A program made the translations under genes and the position numbers. Shown in pieces: positions 7,099 to 14,778 of a stretch of DNA of 15,948 nucleotides. The DNA is taken from NCBI GenBank assembly GCA_044450785.1, contig JBIOJM010000238.1, forward strand, positions 1 to 15,948, read 5' to 3'. How positions within the stretch are numbered: the first letter of the stretch is position 1; every line of letters begins with the position of its first letter. Origin of the DNA: JBIOJM01 sp044450785 (GTDB lineage: Bacteria; Planctomycetota; Planctomycetia; Isosphaerales; Isosphaeraceae). The notes below the pieces were generated by a model. It did not search any database and was not told the origin of the DNA. It saw nothing but the letters and a program-made list of their open reading frames with translations.

Positions 7099-9180
7099 TT
7101 AAAACCGAGGTTCGGCGTGCCGTCGGGGTAGGGGGGCGCGCCCGTTCGGTAGGGCGGCGTTCTCGCCGCCCTGCCCGGCGCGACCTCGAAAGGCCGGTGC
7201 AAAGGGAAACCCCACCCGTCCGGCTTCAAAGCCCCGAAGTTCGAGCGCATCGAAAGGGTCTTGAGGATGCGGATCGGCGAATTCGCCGGCTGGATCGTGG
7301 CCCGGCCGGGTCTGCGCCTCGGGCGCCAGGGCGGCCCGCATCGACAGATAACGAGCCCAGGCTTGGCTGGGACTCACGTCCGTCGTCGTGGCCAGGCCGA
7401 GCGGTGTTTCCTCGATGCGCTGCGTGTTCGCTCCGGCGATCGAATGAAGGTAGGCGATGACATCCCGGGCTTCGGTTTTCTGGCCCTCCGACCAGAGGAT
7501 CTGGGCACGCACGGAGAGCAGGGAAAGGCGGTGGTCGAGATCGGAGACGTACGGGTCGAGGGATTCGAGGTCGGCCGCCGCCGCTCGGAAATCACCGCGG
7601 AGATAGTTAAAGAAGAGACGAGCCTCGATTTCGGACGAATCCACCGCGCGTGGCGCGGCGCCCGGTCCATCGGCCGGAGGAGAGCAGAGCGAAGACCCGA
7701 GCGTGGCGATTCGAATCAACCGGGAGTTCACCACATCGAGCGCCGTAATCTCACCGGGGAGCGGCAAAAGAGTGGGCCGCTCTACGGCCCGACCATCCAC
7801 CGCGGCTGGTGGGAGCTCTGCCACCAAGAGGTGCGCCGCCGTATCCGCCAGAACTGTAATCCATTCCTTGCGCGACGTCGCGTCGGGGACGATCAGCGAG
7901 GTCTGTTCCATCTCGTAGTCGGTGAGGGCCGGCGGCGACAAGGCGCCGGGCATGCCGAATCGCACCGCCACCGATCGACCGTCGGGCGATACCGCGAGGG
8001 CCCCGATCCGTTGACTGACGTCCAGCGGATTGTAACGCTTATGAGTCTCGTGGTCACGCGGTATGCTCCAGACGAGGTCGGAGTCGCGGCCCACCAGGTC
8101 GACCGAGAAGAAGCACCGTTCCGCCTCGCGATCGAAATCGATCGCCACGCCGCGCACGATCGCCGCCCGCCGCACAGGGTCGGGAGCCAGGCTCAAGACA
8201 CGAGTCACCACGGTCGTGTCCAGGTCCAGGACGCAGCGCGACAGCTCGAGTTCCGGCGACCTGGACGTGGGCCTCTCGATCACAGCCAAGATCGACCGCC
8301 CGTCATTGCTCCAGAACGGAGTCGCGGTGACCGGACCGGTCGTCACGACCTTACGGGCTGCGCCGAAACTTTGACCCCGGCGCTCGACGACCTCGAGATT
8401 GTTGTGGCCGGTTTCACGGCGCACGAATGCACACTTCGAGCCATCGGGAGACCATGCCGGTAGCATGGCGTGGTCCAGGATGTGCAGTTGCTTCTTCGTA
8501 TCCGTCCTCACGATCATGATTGAGGGCTGCCGGCCAGGACGGGGGATGGCGAGGTAGAGCCCGTCGGGGCTCCAAGCGCAGACCAGGTGCCCGAACGAGG
8601 CTCGCGTCTCGGCGTCCAGCTCGAAGTCGGATGAGGTCCAGACGACGTCCTTCCGATCAAGTCCGTTCTGAACCACCACTTCAAATCGACCGTGCTGGCC
8701 GGCTTGATCCGGCTCGATCGATTGCGGCACGAACCGGCCGAATGCAACCGACCTCCCCCGTGGACTCCACGACGCCGTCGTGAGCGGCCAGCGCGATTCC
8801 TCGATCAGCACCGACGATCGATCATCCTGACGCGAGGCCCAGATTCGATAGACCGGCGCGGGATCCGGAACCCTCCGGCTCACGAGCCCCGCCGGCGCTC
8901 GACTCTCCCAACGATCGCGCGACGTCTCGAACAGCCACCCCGGCTGGAGCAGGTCAGCCTCGGGGCCCGCGACGACCGTGTAGCACAACCATTGAGAGTC
9001 CGGCGACCACGACATCGGAGAACTCATCCAACCCGCCACGAGCGTTGATGTCAGAAGACGAAAAACACCGAGGAGGCCGTGCGGGATGAACAGGGAATTC
9101 ATGGACTTGACCCACCAGGGGGAAACCGTTGTTCGCGTGGGGCGGATGGATCGGCGTGACCGGAGAATCGACTCGAACAT
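7099..9180 (-). CDS. PD40/TolB-like beta-propeller protein with TPR-like C-terminal region
   Basis: About 693 residues from the start at 9180 (GGAG seven bases upstream). A later start at 9102 would give a shorter signal peptide, but its upstream region is a weak ribosome-binding site. A hydrophobic export segment (about 36-51) precedes a series of PD40/WD40-like blades marked by WSPDS (58), WSPRG (138), WSPDG (203), WSPDG (243), WSNDG (290) and SPDG (398). Such propellers, as in TolB and the N-terminal domains of prolyl oligopeptidases, serve as periplasmic binding platforms; no hydrolase domain follows here. Residues about 517-580 are alpha-helical and TPR-like (RLFFNYLRGDFRAAAADLES...). 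The last 30 or so residues are encoded by a GC-rich palindrome and look like an acquired tail. The gene converges on the M28 gene. Function and partner are unknown. Confidence 0.8.
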   Translation of the reverse strand: MFESILRSRRSIRPTRTTVSPWWVKSMNSLFIPHGLLGVFRLLTSTLVAGWMSSPMSWSPDSQWLCYTVVAGPEADLLQPGWLFETSRDRWESRAPAGLVSRRVPDPAPVYRIWASRQDDRSSVLIEESRWPLTTASWSPRGRSVAFGRFVPQSIEPDQAGQHGRFEVVVQNGLDRKDVVWTSSDFELDAETRASFGHLVCAWSPDGLYLAIPRPGRQPSIMIVRTDTKKQLHILDHAMLPAWSPDGSKCAFVRRETGHNNLEVVERRGQSFGAARKVVTTGPVTATPFWSNDGRSILAVIERPTSRSPELELSRCVLDLDTTVVTRVLSLAPDPVRRAAIVRGVAIDFDREAERCFFSVDLVGRDSDLVWSIPRDHETHKRYNPLDVSQRIGALAVSPDGRSVAVRFGMPGALSPPALTDYEMEQTSLIVPDATSRKEWITVLADTAAHLLVAELPPAAVDGRAVERPTLLPLPGEITALDVVNSRLIRIATLGSSLCSPPADGPGAAPRAVDSSEIEARLFFNYLRGDFRAAAADLESLDPYVSDLDHRLSLLSVRAQILWSEGQKTEARDVIAYLHSIAGANTQRIEETPLGLATTTDVSPSQAWARYLSMRAALAPEAQTRPGHDPAGEFADPHPQDPFDALELRGFEAGRVGFPFAPAFRGRAGQGGENAALPNGRAPLPRRHAEPRF
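7148..7175. repeat. REP-like palindrome within the 3' end of the propeller gene
   Basis: GGTAGGGCGGCG pairs with CGCCGCCCTGCC around a TTCT loop, with one T-G mismatch in a 12-bp stem (nine central pairs, 7151-7159 with 7164-7172, are perfect). It is translated as part of the minus-strand C-terminus (GQGGENAALPNGR). Its compact stem-loop form resembles dispersed palindromic elements; copy number elsewhere cannot be judged from one window. Confidence 0.65.
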
Positions 9181-9694
9181 TCGCGCGCTCCGTGCTCGTC
9201 TTGATATCGCGCGCGTCACGTCGGATAGTATAACCCCTCATTTTCGGCCTGGATAGCGGACCAGAGGGGCCGGTGCTGCCCGGTGGACGCTGGACGGCGG
9301 CGACGTGCTGCCAGGGTTTTCCCTCTCGATCCGCGATTGGTTCGCCGAGGCGGAGCGGAATGCACCGCGGGAATGAGGGTTGATCGGAAGGATGACGTAA
9401 GATCCAGCCTGGCAAGGTCCTTCCAACCTGGACGCGCGCATCGGTGGCGGGGCAGTCCCTCCCCCATAGAAACCGTCTTGCGAGGCAGACAGGTTGGTCG
9501 AGGGTTCTCTATTTCGGGCAAGGAGTTATGTCGAGGAGTCGAGCGTGTCCTCCCACGCGCCTCTTGAACCAATGGACTGCATCCTGCTAAATTGCTTGAT
9601 CAAACACGTGACACCTGTGAGGCTTGCTGAAATTCTCTGCCGTCGCTCGAGGTGTTCCGTTGCATGGGTCTTAGAACATTCAACAGGAATTACC
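9181..9694. other. Divergent intergenic region between propeller and dehydratase genes
   Basis: About 510 bases separate two divergent genes. No protein is supported here. An open frame runs into the dehydratase gene from 9494, but its extra 67 residues show no hot-dog fold features. The region should hold the promoters for both sides, including the promoter for the acyl-chain gene set that begins at 9695. Apart from the minus-strand -10 listed separately I see no clear motif. A moderately AT-rich stretch at about 9585-9694 is the most likely place for the plus-strand promoter. Confidence 0.45.
9227..9232 (-). promoter_or_regulatory. Candidate -10 box of the propeller gene
   Basis: On the minus strand the sequence reads GGTTATACTATCC. 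TATACT is a close match to the sigma-70 -10 consensus and lies about 46 bases upstream of the start codon at 9180. No good -35 hexamer is found 16-18 bases further upstream, so this is a candidate only. Confidence 0.35.
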
Positions 9695-10267
9695 ATGCGT
9701 TTTGTCTTGATCGATCGAATCCTCGACGTGCAGCCGGGCCGCGGCCGGCTTTCAGGAAGTAATACGTTTCCGAGTCCGGGACCGTTGCTGGTTGCGCTCA
9801 AGAACCTCTCGCTCGCGGAGGAGTACCTGAGCGATCACTTTCCCGGCTTCCCGGTGATGCCGGGCGTCCTGATGTTGGAAGCGCTGACTCAAGCGGGCGC
9901 GTGGCTGATCCGTGACATGGAGGATTTTGCGCATAGCATCATCATCCTGAAGCAAGCCAAGACAATCAAATACGGGAGTTTCGTGGAGCCGGGCAGGCAA
10001 CTCGAGCTGCGTGTCGAGCTGACCGGGCACGACTCGCGTGACTGCTCGTTCAAGGGAGTCGGCTCGATCGACGGCCAGGAGATGGTCAAGGGCCGGTTTA
10101 CATTGACACGATACAACTTGAGAGACAGAGATCCCGAGCTGCACGCGACCGATTCCTCGATCGTCGCGGGGCAACGCGATCTGTATTCGACGCTCAGGAA
10201 AGGGTCGGTCGGTGCGCGTGCCATCTCGCGCCGCCCCGAGGCAGCGGAGTTGCAAGCCCCGGCGTAG
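9695..10267 (+). CDS. FabZ-type 3-hydroxyacyl-ACP dehydratase 1
   Basis: 190 residues, longer than the roughly 150 of E. coli FabZ. Hot-dog-fold dehydratases remove water from 3-hydroxyacyl-ACP to give the trans-2-enoyl thioester during chain elongation. The signature DHFPGFPVMPGVLMLEALTQ (47-66) carries the catalytic His (H48) and the acidic residue (E62) at the family spacing of 14. The upstream strand LVALKNLSLAEEYL and the later TIKYGSFVEPGRQLELRVEL strands also fit. A polar tail (about 145-190) extends beyond the fold. Start 9695 has AGGA six bases upstream. It is the first gene of the acyl-chain set and probably works with the carrier protein at 10646 and the second dehydratase at 11209. 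As a FabZ homologue I am confident; its chain specificity is unknown, so I give no symbol. Confidence 0.88.
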   Translation: MRFVLIDRILDVQPGRGRLSGSNTFPSPGPLLVALKNLSLAEEYLSDHFPGFPVMPGVLMLEALTQAGAWLIRDMEDFAHSIIILKQAKTIKYGSFVEPGRQLELRVELTGHDSRDCSFKGVGSIDGQEMVKGRFTLTRYNLRDRDPELHATDSSIVAGQRDLYSTLRKGSVGARAISRRPEAAELQAPA

Positions 10268-10645
10268 GCCGCCTTGACAGCTTTGCCGGGAGCACCCACG
10301 CAGGGTGCCTCTCCCTCTCCTCAGCCGATTCAGCAAGCGGATTTACGCGAGTCGCGCGTGAGCTTCTCCTGGATCGACGCAGTCCCCGCCTTCCGAGCCC
10401 CGCCTGATGGTGTTGCAACGATTGGCTGTTTTGCTCATGATATGTGGCGAATTCCGGCCCCCGATTCCGGGAGCTTGTCTCCCAGGGGCTGGTGTGCGCA
10501 ACGACGTTCCCCAACAGTCGCCCATCTGAAGTTCGGCACGCGGTTTCGCCGACCTTTAAGAGAGGCGACTCGAATTTCGGCGCGTTCTTCGCCTGCTTCC
10601 GGTCCGGGACTGGAGGGGTAGTCCCATCTTGTTCCTGAGGATATT
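10268..10645. other. 378-bp gap between dehydratase 1 and the ACP gene
   Basis: No gene is supported. An open frame at about 10274-10621 has no family features and reads like chance coding. Just after the dehydratase a hairpin GCACCC-ACGCA-GGGTGC (10292-10308) is followed by a pyrimidine-rich but not U-rich stretch, a weak terminator candidate. A less GC-rich patch (about 10408-10445, with TTGCAA and, 19 bases later, TGATAT) could be a promoter for the ACP gene, though the spacing is longer than ideal. Confidence 0.4.
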
Positions 10646-11032
10646 ATGCCTACTTACGACGAGATCTTCGATAAAGTCCAAGTCACGTTGGTGGATGCAC
10701 TGGGCGTGGAGGAGGATGACGTGACCCGCGAGGCCACGCTGCAGGGCGACCTGGGCGCCGAGTCGATCGATTTTCTGGACATCGTCTTTCGCCTGGAACG
10801 AAATTTCGGGATCAAAATCCCGCGCGGCGAGCTCTTCCCAGAAAACCTCATGGCCGACCCGGCGTGGGTCGCCGACGGCGTGCTGACACCCAAGGGCGTC
10901 GGGGAACTGAAGGCCCGCCTTCCCTTCGCCGACCTCTCCAAGATCGAGGACAATCCCGCCGTCGATCGGATCGGGGACCTTTACACCGTCGACATGCTGG
11001 TTCAATATGTTCAGAGCAAGCTAGCCGCTTGA
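10646..11032 (+). CDS. Enlarged acyl carrier protein
   Basis: 128 residues, against 75-80 for ordinary acyl carrier proteins. ACPs carry the growing acyl chain on a 4'-phosphopantetheine arm attached to a serine. Residues 33-54 (QGDLGAESIDFLDIVFRLERNF) match the ACP core with the modified serine S40; the usual DSL is ESI. The recognition helix runs into IKIP, as in standard ACPs. The final helix (TVDMLVQYVQSKL, 114-126) also matches, but IP and TV are 54 residues apart instead of about seven. The gene therefore has an insertion of about 47 residues between helix II and the last helix. Start 10646 has GAGG five bases upstream. It lies between two dehydratases and upstream of two ketosynthase-like genes, so it is presumably their dedicated carrier. 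Confidence 0.9.
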   Translation: MPTYDEIFDKVQVTLVDALGVEEDDVTREATLQGDLGAESIDFLDIVFRLERNFGIKIPRGELFPENLMADPAWVADGVLTPKGVGELKARLPFADLSKIEDNPAVDRIGDLYTVDMLVQYVQSKLAA

Positions 11033-11071
11033 GAGGTGCTTGCAGCCTCGCTCGCAATCGTGATCGGTGAG

Positions 11072-11096
11072 CTGGACTCGGCTGAACCGAGTCCAG
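11072..11096. promoter_or_regulatory. 10-bp perfect hairpin between ACP and dehydratase 2
   Basis: CTGGACTCGG (11072-11081) pairs perfectly with CCGAGTCCAG (11087-11096) around the loop CTGAA. It lies 40 bases after the ACP stop codon. No U-run follows, so rather than a clean terminator it may stabilise the abundant ACP message's 3' end or attenuate transcription into the downstream genes. Confidence 0.5.
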
Positions 11097-11208
11097 TGTC
11101 GCGAGCGGCTGCTGGCTCGGCAGAGAGCCGCAATCTCTCCGCCGGTTGGCATCGGTTGTCTGGCGGCTTGCATTGAACCCTTGGTTACTAGGGCGGGTGC
11201 TGTACGCG

Positions 11209-11757
11209 ATGCGATGGATCTGGATCGATAAATTCCTTGAGTTTCGGAGCGGCCAGTTTGCCCGGGCCATCAAGAACCTGACCCTGGCCGAAGAGCATCT
11301 GCACGACCATTTCCCGGGTTATCCCGTGATGCCGGCGTCCCTGATCATCGAGGGATTGGCTCAGACCGGAGGGATCCTGGTCGGCGAGGCCGGAGGCTTC
11401 GCTGAGAAAGTGGTCCTCGCCAAGATCCCGCGCGCCGAGTTTTACGGAGTTGCCTGCGCAGGTGACCAGCTCATCTATGAGGTTACTTTGACGGACTTGA
11501 GAAGCGAAGGGGCCGTGGTCTCGGGCAAGGCGTTACTGGATGGCGAGTTGCTTGCCGAAGTCGAGATCGTCTTTGCCCACCTGGACAACTCCCGCGCCAA
11601 CCAAATCTTCGGGCCCAAGAATTTTGTGTTCACTCAGCAATTGCTGGGCGTTCTGGATCTGGCGAAAGCGCAGCAGCGGGCTCGTGAGGCCGATCAATCC
11701 TCGGGCGACACGACCGAGTCCAACGGGCAACCGCATGTCTCGCGGCCGGTCCCTTGA
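11209..11757 (+). CDS. FabZ-type hot-dog dehydratase 2
   Basis: 182 residues. The hot-dog signature DHFPGYPVMPASLIIEGLAQ (33-52) keeps the catalytic His (H34) and the acidic Glu (E48) at the normal 14-residue spacing, but the usual MPGV after the His reads MPAS. The N-terminal strand WIDKFLEFRSGQFARAIKNL and the strands after residue 60 fit the fold. The tail (about 130-182) is polar and ends in a Gln/Ser/Asp-rich stretch. It is similar in layout to dehydratase 1, so the two may form a heteromer, or act on different chain lengths. The start at 11209 (MRWIWIDKF) matches the start of dehydratase 1 (MRFVLIDRI); its ribosome-binding site is weak, and an in-frame start at 11146 is less plausible. 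It could alternatively be a thioesterase-like hot-dog protein, but the FabZ signature is good. Confidence 0.85.
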   Translation: MRWIWIDKFLEFRSGQFARAIKNLTLAEEHLHDHFPGYPVMPASLIIEGLAQTGGILVGEAGGFAEKVVLAKIPRAEFYGVACAGDQLIYEVTLTDLRSEGAVVSGKALLDGELLAEVEIVFAHLDNSRANQIFGPKNFVFTQQLLGVLDLAKAQQRAREADQSSGDTTESNGQPHVSRPVP

Positions 11758-11965
11758 TTCCGTCATCCCGCGACGGGTGGGTCGGATAATCGGATCAGGC
11801 AGAACCAATTTCCGGGTGGTCTGCGAAAAATTTGAGTGTTACGTCAAGTTTATGCCGCCGCCTGCGCCCTTTGAAGCAATAATAGTGAAGTGAATCGACG
11901 GGAGTGAGCAATTCCAGACTTGGCGACGATCGTGACCTGCTCCGCCGAATTTCGACGAGTGATTC

Positions 11966-13303
11966 ATGCTTGGTTCCGAACGCCGTGTTGTCATAACCGG
12001 TCTGGGCTTGGTGACTCCCCTGGGCGATAGTCCGGACCGCGTTTGGACGTCGCTGTCCGAAGGTCATGGGATGGTGCGTTCGCTCGAGGCGTTTCGGGTG
12101 GCCGGGCTGCCCACCGACGTCGGCGCCGAGATCCGTGATTTCGACCTGATGAAGAATTACGCCCTGCCCAAGTACCGCAATGCTTTGCGCAAGAGCCGGA
12201 AGTACATGGCTCGGGACATCCAGCTCGCGGTTGCGGCGGCTCAGTTGGCGGTGGCTGACGCGGGACTGGTCGACGGCGGGATCGACCCGACGCGGATCGG
12301 CATCGATCTGGGGGCGGGTTTGATTTCCAGCGAGCTCGACGAGATGGCGCCGGCCATCGAGCATGCGTCACAGGGGGGAAGGCCGTTCGACTTCCAGGTC
12401 TGGGGTCGGGAATCGGTCGGGATGATCGAGCCGATCTGGCTGTTGAAATACCTGCCCAACATGCTGGCGTGTCACATCTCCATTTTGATGGATTGCCAGG
12501 GGCCGAGCAACACGATCACCGAGGCGGATGCATCGTCGAACCTGGCCATTGCCGAAGCGGCTCGGATCATCGCCCGGGGGCGGACCGACGTGATGATCTC
12601 GGGGGGGGCCGACTCCAAGATCCATCCGCTCAGCCGGGTGCGGATGGATTTGCTCGACAACATGTCGCGGTGGACGGGTGAGCCGGGCCAGTCGTGCCGC
12701 CCCTTCGACCGGAGGCGGGATGGGTGGGTGCCTGGTGAAGGGGCGGGCATCGTCATCCTCGAGGAGCGTGAGCACGCCTTGAACCGCGGCGCGCGGATCC
12801 ACGGCGAGGTCCTGGGTGGGGGCTCCGGCTGTGACGCCATGCCCGCCGGTGGGCTTGACCCGGACGGGGGTGGCACCCTGGTGGCCGTCACGGCGGCGCT
12901 CGAGGAGGCGGGCCTGGGGCCCGCCGAGATCGGCCACGTGAACGCCCATGGTTCGGCAACCAGGGTTTCCGACCTGGCCGAGGCCAGGGCGTTCGAGCGG
13001 ATCTTCGGACCCAGGGCGGTCCCGGTGACGGCCTTGAAGGGCTACATGGGTAACCTGGTCTCCGGCTGCGGGGCCGTCGAGATGATCTGTAGCCTGATCG
13101 CCGTCAATCGAGGCAGGATCCCGGCAATCCTCAACTGTGAACAGCCCGACCCGGAGCTTGAGCTCGATCTGGTATTGAAATTGCCTCGTCCGACTCGCAA
13201 TCCGGCGTTCGTCAAGACGAACCTGACACCCAATGGCCAGGCGGCCGCACTCGTGATTCGAGGCTGCCCGGCCGAACCCGTTGGTTCCGCACAGGTTAGA
13301 TGA
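11966..13303 (+). CDS. Ketosynthase-like protein lacking catalytic Cys (chain-length-factor-like)
   Basis: 445 residues, FabF/KAS II size and fold (RRVVITGLGLVTPLGD at the start, PFDRRRDGWVPGEGAG at 246-261, VNAHGSAT at 325-332). The catalytic triad is broken. The nucleophile motif, GPSxxxATAC in FabF, reads GPSNTITEAD here, so Cys becomes Asp (D188, GAT at 12527-12529). The second His (KSMTGH in FabF) becomes Asn (KGYMGN; N363, AAC at 13052-13054). The first His (H328) and the Lys (K358) remain. The C-terminal GFGG gating loop is also absent (TNLTPNGQAA). Such proteins cannot load an acyl chain by the normal route. In type II PKS and aryl-polyene systems a Cys-less homologue (chain length factor) pairs with an active ketosynthase, and an intact one follows 43 nt later. 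The start is 11966, with a weak ribosome-binding site. Confidence 0.88.
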   Translation: MLGSERRVVITGLGLVTPLGDSPDRVWTSLSEGHGMVRSLEAFRVAGLPTDVGAEIRDFDLMKNYALPKYRNALRKSRKYMARDIQLAVAAAQLAVADAGLVDGGIDPTRIGIDLGAGLISSELDEMAPAIEHASQGGRPFDFQVWGRESVGMIEPIWLLKYLPNMLACHISILMDCQGPSNTITEADASSNLAIAEAARIIARGRTDVMISGGADSKIHPLSRVRMDLLDNMSRWTGEPGQSCRPFDRRRDGWVPGEGAGIVILEEREHALNRGARIHGEVLGGGSGCDAMPAGGLDPDGGGTLVAVTAALEEAGLGPAEIGHVNAHGSATRVSDLAEARAFERIFGPRAVPVTALKGYMGNLVSGCGAVEMICSLIAVNRGRIPAILNCEQPDPELELDLVLKLPRPTRNPAFVKTNLTPNGQAAALVIRGCPAEPVGSAQVR

Positions 13304-13305
13304 GC

Positions 13306-13329
13306 TTCGCCCGGCGAGGGCGGGGCGAA
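13306..13329. other. 7-bp inverted repeat in the gap between the two ketosynthase genes
   Basis: TTCGCCC (13306-13312) and GGGCGAA (13323-13329) are separated by ten bases and occupy most of the 43-base gap, immediately before the GAGG ribosome-binding site (13334-13337) of the second ketosynthase gene. It could set the relative translation of the two subunits or simply be chance in GC-rich DNA. Confidence 0.3.
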
Positions 13330-13346
13330 TTTCGAGGATCGTTTCC

Positions 13347-14633
13347 ATGCGGCGAGTTGTCGTGACAGGAATGGGAATGGTCACCCCCATGGGAGGTGAC
13401 CTGGAATCGAGCTGGTCCGCCTTGCTTGCCGGCAAGAGCGGGGTGGGCGCGATCTCGCTGTTTGACGCGCGGACGTTCCCGACGAGAATCGCCGCTGAAG
13501 TTCCGGACTTCCGACTGGACGATTACCTCGACGACCCCGCGCGCTGGCTCGAGCATTCGCGGAACAGCAAGTTCGCCCTGGCCGCCGCGTCCATGGCCAT
13601 GAAGGACTCGGGCCTGCTGGAATCAAAGCCCGCCGTCGACCAGAAGCGGTTCGGGGTCTACCTCGGCTCGGGGGAAGGTCAGCAGGATTTTCCGAGGTTC
13701 GTCAGCCTGGTTTCCCGCTGCACTCATGAGGGCCGCGTGGAGACGTCGGAGTTCACCCGGCTGGGGCTCAAGGAGCTTCACCCGGTACGCGAAGCCGAGC
13801 AGGAGCCCGGAACACCATCCGGCCATCTGGCCAGCTTGTTCGGAGCCAGGGGACCCAATGCCAATTGCCTGACCGCCTGCGCCGCCAGCTCGCAGGCCAT
13901 CGGCGAGGCCTTCGAGCTGATCCGCCGCGGCAATGCCGATGTGATCCTCTCCGGCGGCACTCATAGCATGATCCATCCGTTCGGCGTCACGGGATTCATC
14001 CTGCTCACGGCCCTCTCGACCCGTAACGATGAGCCCGAGAGAGCCAGCCGGCCATTCGATCGCGACCGCGATGGCTTCATCCTCGGTGAGGGGGCCGGCA
14101 TGCTCGTCCTCGAGGAACTCGAGCACGCCAGGGCACGGGGCGCCCATATTCACGGAGAGATCGTCGGCTATGGGTCCAGCGCCGATGCCTTTCGAATCAC
14201 CGACAGCCACGATGAGGGCCGGGGCGCGATCGCGTGCATGAGAGAGGCACTGGAGGGCGCGCGGCTCGACCCCCAGGACATCGACTACATCAACGCGCAC
14301 GGCACCAGTACGTCGGTCAACGATTCGATCGAGACGCTCGCCATCAAGCGAACCTTCGGCGAGTCCGCCTTCTCCGTGCCGATCTCCAGCACCAAGAGCA
14401 TGATGGGTCACCTGATCGCCGCGGCCGGGAGCGTCGAGGCGATCGTTTGCCTGCTCACGATCCGGGATGGTATGCTTCCCCCAACCATCAATCTCGAAAA
14501 CCCCGATCCCGAGTGCGATCTCGATTACATTCCCAACGAAGCAAGGGGCAAAACCGTCGACGTGGCTCTTTCCAACAGTTTCGGTTTCGGTGGACAAAAT
14601 ATCACACTCATCCTGAAACGCTTCTCTGATTAA
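13347..14633 (+). CDS. Active FabF-type 3-oxoacyl-ACP synthase (ketosynthase)
   Basis: 428 residues. It condenses an acyl chain held on the active-site Cys with malonyl-ACP, extending the chain by two carbons. All catalytic features are present: C178 in CLTACAASS, H318 in INAHGTSTS, K350 and H355 in STKSMMGH, and the C-terminal gating motif NSFGFGGQN (410-418). It therefore contrasts with the preceding homologue, and I infer that the two form a heterodimer. A stretch around 125-157 (EGRVETSEFTRLGLKELHPVREAEQEPG) takes the place of the dimer-facing cap of FabF. Start 13347 has GAGG nine bases upstream; an in-frame start at 13281 would overlap the previous gene and lacks the conserved N-terminus. 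FabF itself cannot be excluded, but the context of a partner without catalytic residues points to a specialised system, so no symbol is given. Confidence 0.92.
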   Translation: MRRVVVTGMGMVTPMGGDLESSWSALLAGKSGVGAISLFDARTFPTRIAAEVPDFRLDDYLDDPARWLEHSRNSKFALAAASMAMKDSGLLESKPAVDQKRFGVYLGSGEGQQDFPRFVSLVSRCTHEGRVETSEFTRLGLKELHPVREAEQEPGTPSGHLASLFGARGPNANCLTACAASSQAIGEAFELIRRGNADVILSGGTHSMIHPFGVTGFILLTALSTRNDEPERASRPFDRDRDGFILGEGAGMLVLEELEHARARGAHIHGEIVGYGSSADAFRITDSHDEGRGAIACMREALEGARLDPQDIDYINAHGTSTSVNDSIETLAIKRTFGESAFSVPISSTKSMMGHLIAAAGSVEAIVCLLTIRDGMLPPTINLENPDPECDLDYIPNEARGKTVDVALSNSFGFGGQNITLILKRFSD

Positions 14634-14642
14634 CCGACCGTC

Positions 14643-14673
14643 GCCCCCGAGCCGTCGAGTTCGACGGGGGGGC
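14643..14673 (+). terminator. Weak terminator candidate after the ketosynthase gene
   Basis: GCCCCC (14643-14648) and GGGGGGC (14667-14673) enclose a further CCGTC/GACGG pair, forming a long GC-rich fold ten bases after the stop codon. It is followed by TTCC and not by a U-run, so termination would be inefficient or factor-dependent. Confidence 0.35.
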
Positions 14674-14703
14674 TTCCGTTGCCGATTCCTCACGGCTCTG
14701 TCG

Positions 14704-14723
14704 GTCAGGCTTTCCAGCCTGAC
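14704..14723. repeat. Perfect 8-bp palindrome with TTCC loop
   Basis: GTCAGGCT (14704-14711) pairs with AGCCTGAC (14716-14723) around TTCC, and GCCTGAC recurs directly after it (14724-14730). It has the form of a dispersed REP-like element and sits in the 145-base gap before the hydrolase gene. It is similar in kind to the GTCAGCC-TG-GGCTGAC palindrome at 3295. Confidence 0.55.
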
Positions 14724-14778
14724 GCCTGACAGCATCCGGCGTGACGGAACCGACTGCGGCGCGGTCAGGAGTGCATCC

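Noticed and set aside
7261..8463. 400-residue plus-strand open frame
   Set aside because: It is antisense to the propeller gene, whose PD40 motifs, export signal and ribosome-binding site are clear. The plus-strand product has no domain.
9494..9694. N-terminal extension of dehydratase 1
   Set aside because: The extra residues are not hot-dog-like, while ATG 9695 has an AGGA site and gives a start resembling that of dehydratase 2.
10274..10621. Possible 115-residue protein between dehydratase 1 and the ACP gene
   Set aside because: There is no recognisable domain, no clear ribosome-binding site and atypical composition; treated as intergenic.
12368..13435. 355-residue minus-strand open frame across the ketosynthase genes
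   Set aside because: It is antisense to two conserved KS-fold genes and shows no features of its own.
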